This document shows positions 63,291 through 64,000 of a DNA stretch of 64,000 bases, in pieces. How positions within the stretch are numbered: the stretch's first letter is position 1; every line of letters starts with the position of its first letter. The notes under the pieces were generated by a model. The model had not been told where the DNA came from and did not search any database. It saw only the letters and a list, made by a program, of their open reading frames with translations. Both the position numbers and the translations under genes were made by a program. This DNA is from Lachnospiraceae bacterium (lineage in GTDB: Bacteria; Bacillota; Clostridia; Lachnospirales; Lachnospiraceae), in the NCBI GenBank assembly GCA_017618195.1, contig JAFZUW010000053.1:62001-126000 (forward strand). The letters run 5' to 3'.

Positions 63291-64000
63291 TTAACGCTTC
63301 TTTTTCTTTCTGATATGAATCTTGCGGCCGTCATTCGTCAGAATTTCGCGGGCGAAATTCCGATAGGCTTCCGCCCCGGCCGATCTGCTGTCATATTTTG
63401 TAATCGGCTCGCCGTAGCTCGGGGCTTCGGAAAGTCGAACCGAACGAGGTATGACCGTCTTAAAAATATGCTCACGAAGCGTCTGGCGCACGTTCTGAAT
63501 GACCTGGGCGGACAATCTGGTACGTCCGTCGAACATCGTAAACAAAATGCCGCCGAAGGAAAGCCGGTCGTTAAGTCTTGTACGAACCATGTGAACCGTT
63601 TCGAGAAGCTGTGACAGTCCTTCCAAAGCGTAGAACTCACACTGTAACGGGCAGATCATCGTGTCTGCGGCACACAATCCGTTCAGAACAAGAATGTTGA
63701 GAGACGGCGGGCAGTCGATGATAATATAGTCGTATTGTTCGGAAACCGACTCAAGTTCTTTTCTGAGAATATACTCGCGGTTGTCTGCGGCAAGAAGCTC
63801 TGCTTCCGCTCCGGCAAGATCAACCGTGGACGGTACAACATCGAGCCCTTCAAATGCGGTCTTGGTAATCGCGTCCTTTAAAGTACTTTCGCCGATCAGG
63901 ACCCCGTAAGTGTTGGCCCTGTCGCGATTCTTTTCGATCCCGAGGCCGCTTGTGGCGTTACCCTGCGGATCGATGTCAACGAGAAGCACGTTCATGCTGA
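63291..64000 (-). CDS. parA: ParA/Soj chromosome-partitioning ATPase (5' end outside window)
   Basis: The window holds the C-terminal 236 residues or so, entering at SMNVLLVDIDPQGNATSGLG. Thus the deviant Walker A (KGGVGKTT) is just beyond the edge and the Met at 63995 is internal. Visible landmarks are the Walker A' DIDPQGN, Walker B YIIIDCPPSL and PLQCEFYALEGLSQLL. The basic tail RKIHIRKKKKR probably helps bind DNA. With ParB and parS it would drive origin segregation. Confidence 0.95.
   Translation of the reverse strand, partial: SMNVLLVDIDPQGNATSGLGIEKNRDRANTYGVLIGESTLKDAITKTAFEGLDVVPSTVDLAGAEAELLAADNREYILRKELESVSEQYDYIIIDCPPSLNILVLNGLCAADTMICPLQCEFYALEGLSQLLETVHMVRTRLNDRLSFGGILFTMFDGRTRLSAQVIQNVRQTLREHIFKTVIPRSVRLSEAPSYGEPITKYDSRSAGAEAYRNFAREILTNDGRKIHIRKKKKR

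Overview
The window reads as a chromosomal segment of an anaerobic Clostridia-class Firmicute, most likely a Lachnospiraceae-type gut or rumen bacterium. This is inferred from a SCIFF ranthipeptide with its radical SAM maturase, a type III glutamine synthetase beside an archaeal-style split glutamate synthase with an ANTAR regulator, LL-diaminopimelate aminotransferase, DUF3881 and DUF4446 proteins, xylan-related enzymes (GH43, CE15) and a cellulose-binding surface protein. Base composition is moderate, Shine-Dalgarno sites are strong, and several promoters match TTGACA-17-TATAAT closely. No phage, insertion sequence or CRISPR array was seen.

Layout. 1-905: a histidine kinase (cut by the window edge) and its OmpR-type regulator, followed by a UBA-like membrane protein whose promoter carries an OmpR-type direct repeat. 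1661-4773: SCIFF peptide, SCIFF maturase and an Orn/Lys/Arg decarboxylase-like PLP enzyme. 4872-9053: Nudix hydrolase, GH43 glycosidase, a flavin-fold protein, a membrane protein and a membrane-anchored phosphodiester glycosidase. 9320-13642: a 1440-residue secreted VWA/lipase-like/double-CBM2 protein, preceded by a cyclic-di-GMP-I riboswitch and terminator.

14046-36047 is a nitrogen assimilation and amide-nitrogen region built around a divergent promoter pair near 21.2-21.6 kb. The left operon encodes split glutamate synthase modules, a GSI-like protein and, last, an ANTAR pseudo-receiver regulator. The right run encodes GlnN, an ammonium transporter fused to a PII domain, then AsnB, PyrG, PurF, CarA, CarB and DapL. 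Both leaders start with hexaloop hairpins (A at loop position 1, G at 4) that compete with intrinsic terminators, which is the signature of ANTAR antitermination. The regulator therefore probably controls its own operon and the divergent one.

36159-42433: a radical SAM protein, a two-component system and an FtsX-type ABC transporter resembling antimicrobial-peptide sensing and resistance modules. 42605-45678: a DUF3795 protein, a CE15 esterase and an LPG-synthase-like membrane protein. 45807-54706: a complete chorismate/Phe/Tyr operon (aroF, tyrA, aroB, aroA, aroC, pheA, an aroE-aroK fusion, aroQ). It is headed by a 28-codon leader peptide with the run FYYWFYFYF and four-segment attenuator geometry; an XRE-family regulator lies just upstream.

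54899-60017: a DegV protein, then a Zur/Fur-ZnuABC zinc cluster with a small Cys-rich membrane protein and a lipoprotein. 60291-64000: tRNA-Arg(CCT), DUF3881, DUF4446, a roughly 46-bp degenerate tandem repeat, and parB-parA with a near-consensus parS inside parB, which suggests the right end lies near the replication origin.
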